DNA of 5,826 nt from JAJPHU01 sp035553375. GTDB lineage: Bacteria; Planctomycetota; Planctomycetia; Gemmatales; Gemmataceae. Of this stretch, positions 5,392 through 5,826 are shown one piece after another. The translations under genes were made by a program, and so were the position numbers. The notes under the pieces were generated by a model that was given only the letters and a program-made list of their open reading frames with translations, had not been told where the DNA came from and ran no database searches. Within the stretch, counting starts at the first letter, position 1. Each line of letters starts with the position of its first letter. The stretch spans positions 1-5,826 of the forward strand of contig DATNCY010000263.1 of NCBI GenBank assembly GCA_035553375.1, given 5' to 3'.

Positions 5392-5423
5392 AAAATCGGG
5401 CGAATCGGGAAGTGGATTCGCCC
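5392..5423 (-). terminator. Terminator-like hairpin after the IS3 transposase gene
   Basis: GGGCGAATC (5398-5406) and GATTCGCCC (5415-5423) form a perfect nine-base-pair GC-rich stem with an eight-base loop. Reading on the minus strand, the stem is followed within three bases by TTTT. It lies 21 bases after the OrfB stop, between the gene and the element's end. The T-run is short, so efficiency is uncertain. Confidence 0.55.
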
Positions 5424-5444
5424 TCGGGCTGTCACGCTTGATTC

Positions 5445-5826
5445 TTACCCTTGCTGGACTCTTCGGCTCTCCTGCTGATGCACCTCAGCAGGGGTCCGGT
5501 AATCCAGCGACTGATGAATCCGACGCTCATTGTAGAACGCGAAGTATGCCCGCAGGCCACGCTCCAACTCCCGTACGCTCTCCGGCCGGCAAGGGTAAGC
5601 ATACTCGTACTTCACGCTCCGCCACAATCGTTCCACAAAGATGTTATCCAGGTAGCGACCCTTGCCATCCATGCTCACCGCCACGCCCGATTCCTCCAAG
5701 CGGCTCGTCCAAGCATGGGCCGTGAACTGCACGCCCTGATCGGTATTGAACACCGCGGGCTGCCCCTGCTCCAACGCCTCCTCCAGCATCTCCTGGCAGA
5801 ACGATCCGTCCAGCGTGTTCGACAAT
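5445..5826 (-). CDS. IS3-family transposase OrfB, C-terminal half (runs off right edge)
   Basis: The frame is open from the window edge to a TAA at 5445-5447: about 127 residues of a protein normally near 270-300. It covers the second half of the retroviral-type integrase (rve) core: LSNTLDGSFCQEMLEEAL, then FNTDQGVQFTAHAWTSRL, where the D of TDQG is the second catalytic aspartate, then VSMDGKGRYLDNIFVERLW, where the E of FVERLW is the catalytic glutamate. RSVKYEYAY, AYFAFYNERRIHQSLDYRTP and a short basic tail follow, all typical of IS3. OrfB is normally made as an OrfAB fusion by -1 frameshifting and moves the element through a circular intermediate. The visible part has no damage, so the element may be intact. 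The TTG codon near 5825 is not a real start. Confidence 0.93.
   Translation of the reverse strand, partial: LSNTLDGSFCQEMLEEALEQGQPAVFNTDQGVQFTAHAWTSRLEESGVAVSMDGKGRYLDNIFVERLWRSVKYEYAYPCRPESVRELERGLRAYFAFYNERRIHQSLDYRTPAEVHQQESRRVQQG

Larger units (their letters stand above)
5369..5826 (-). mobile_element. IS3-family insertion sequence, one end (runs off right edge)
   Basis: It contains the end of OrfB, a terminator-like hairpin and a likely terminus. The sequence starting at 5369 or 5372 reads TGGTGGACCCCGTTGTCTAG. IS3-family ends begin with TG and often have this kind of GGAC/CCC-rich inverted repeat. The exact base, the matching end and the target duplication lie outside or cannot be settled here. 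Confidence 0.75.

Noticed and set aside
5044..5725. Plus-strand open frames (5044-5388 and 5243-5725) across the IS region
   Set aside because: They are antisense to the two transposases, with proline/arginine-rich translations and no motifs.
1..5826. tRNA, rRNA, CRISPR array or tandem repeats
   Set aside because: I looked for T-loop-like sequences with acceptor pairing, conserved rRNA stretches and regularly spaced repeats and saw none. This was by eye; tRNAscan-SE, Infernal and a CRISPR finder would settle it.

Overview
The window looks like a piece of chromosome from a planctomycete (Pirellula/Gemmata-type). This is an inference. It rests on a DUF1501 protein with a twin-arginine-like leader, a second Tat-leader enzyme of the sugar-isomerase/mannonate-dehydratase type, monocistronic genes separated by long spacers, and moderately high GC. 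Nothing here is a phage, plasmid backbone, CRISPR array or RNA gene.

Layout, left to right. (1) 1-617, minus: N-terminal 205 residues of a DUF1501 protein that runs off the left edge. (2) 618-915: spacer with no gene. (3) 916-1746, minus: complete HAD-superfamily phosphatase with all four HAD motifs. (4) 1747-2020: divergent spacer with a weak candidate promoter. (5) 2021-2482, plus: complete YbaK/EbsC-type aminoacyl-tRNA deacylase behind a good GGAGG ribosome binding site. (6) 2483-2522: short convergent spacer with a perfect 16-base palindrome. (7) 2523-3620, minus: mannonate dehydratase (UxuA)-like protein with a Tat leader. (8) 3621-4288: about 670 bases without a convincing gene, carrying two strong inverted repeats and an AT-rich stretch. 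(9) 4289-4825, plus: small HEAT-repeat protein. (10) 4826-4986: spacer with repeat-like motifs. (11) 4987 to about 5368, minus: C-terminal third of an IS110-family transposase. (12) About 5369-5826, minus: one end of an IS3-family element with the catalytic C-terminal half of its OrfB, running off the right edge.

The left two-thirds are ordinary housekeeping and accessory genes with no obvious shared pathway: a phosphatase, a tRNA proofreading enzyme and an envelope-directed uronate/sugar enzyme. The right end is an insertion-sequence pile-up in which an IS3 element appears to have landed inside an IS110 transposase gene. I found no clear new biological system. The observations most worth a second look are the exported mannonate-dehydratase-like protein with a strong leader hairpin, the palindromic elements in the gene-poor stretch, a 17-base sequence found twice in spacers, and the nested IS junction.
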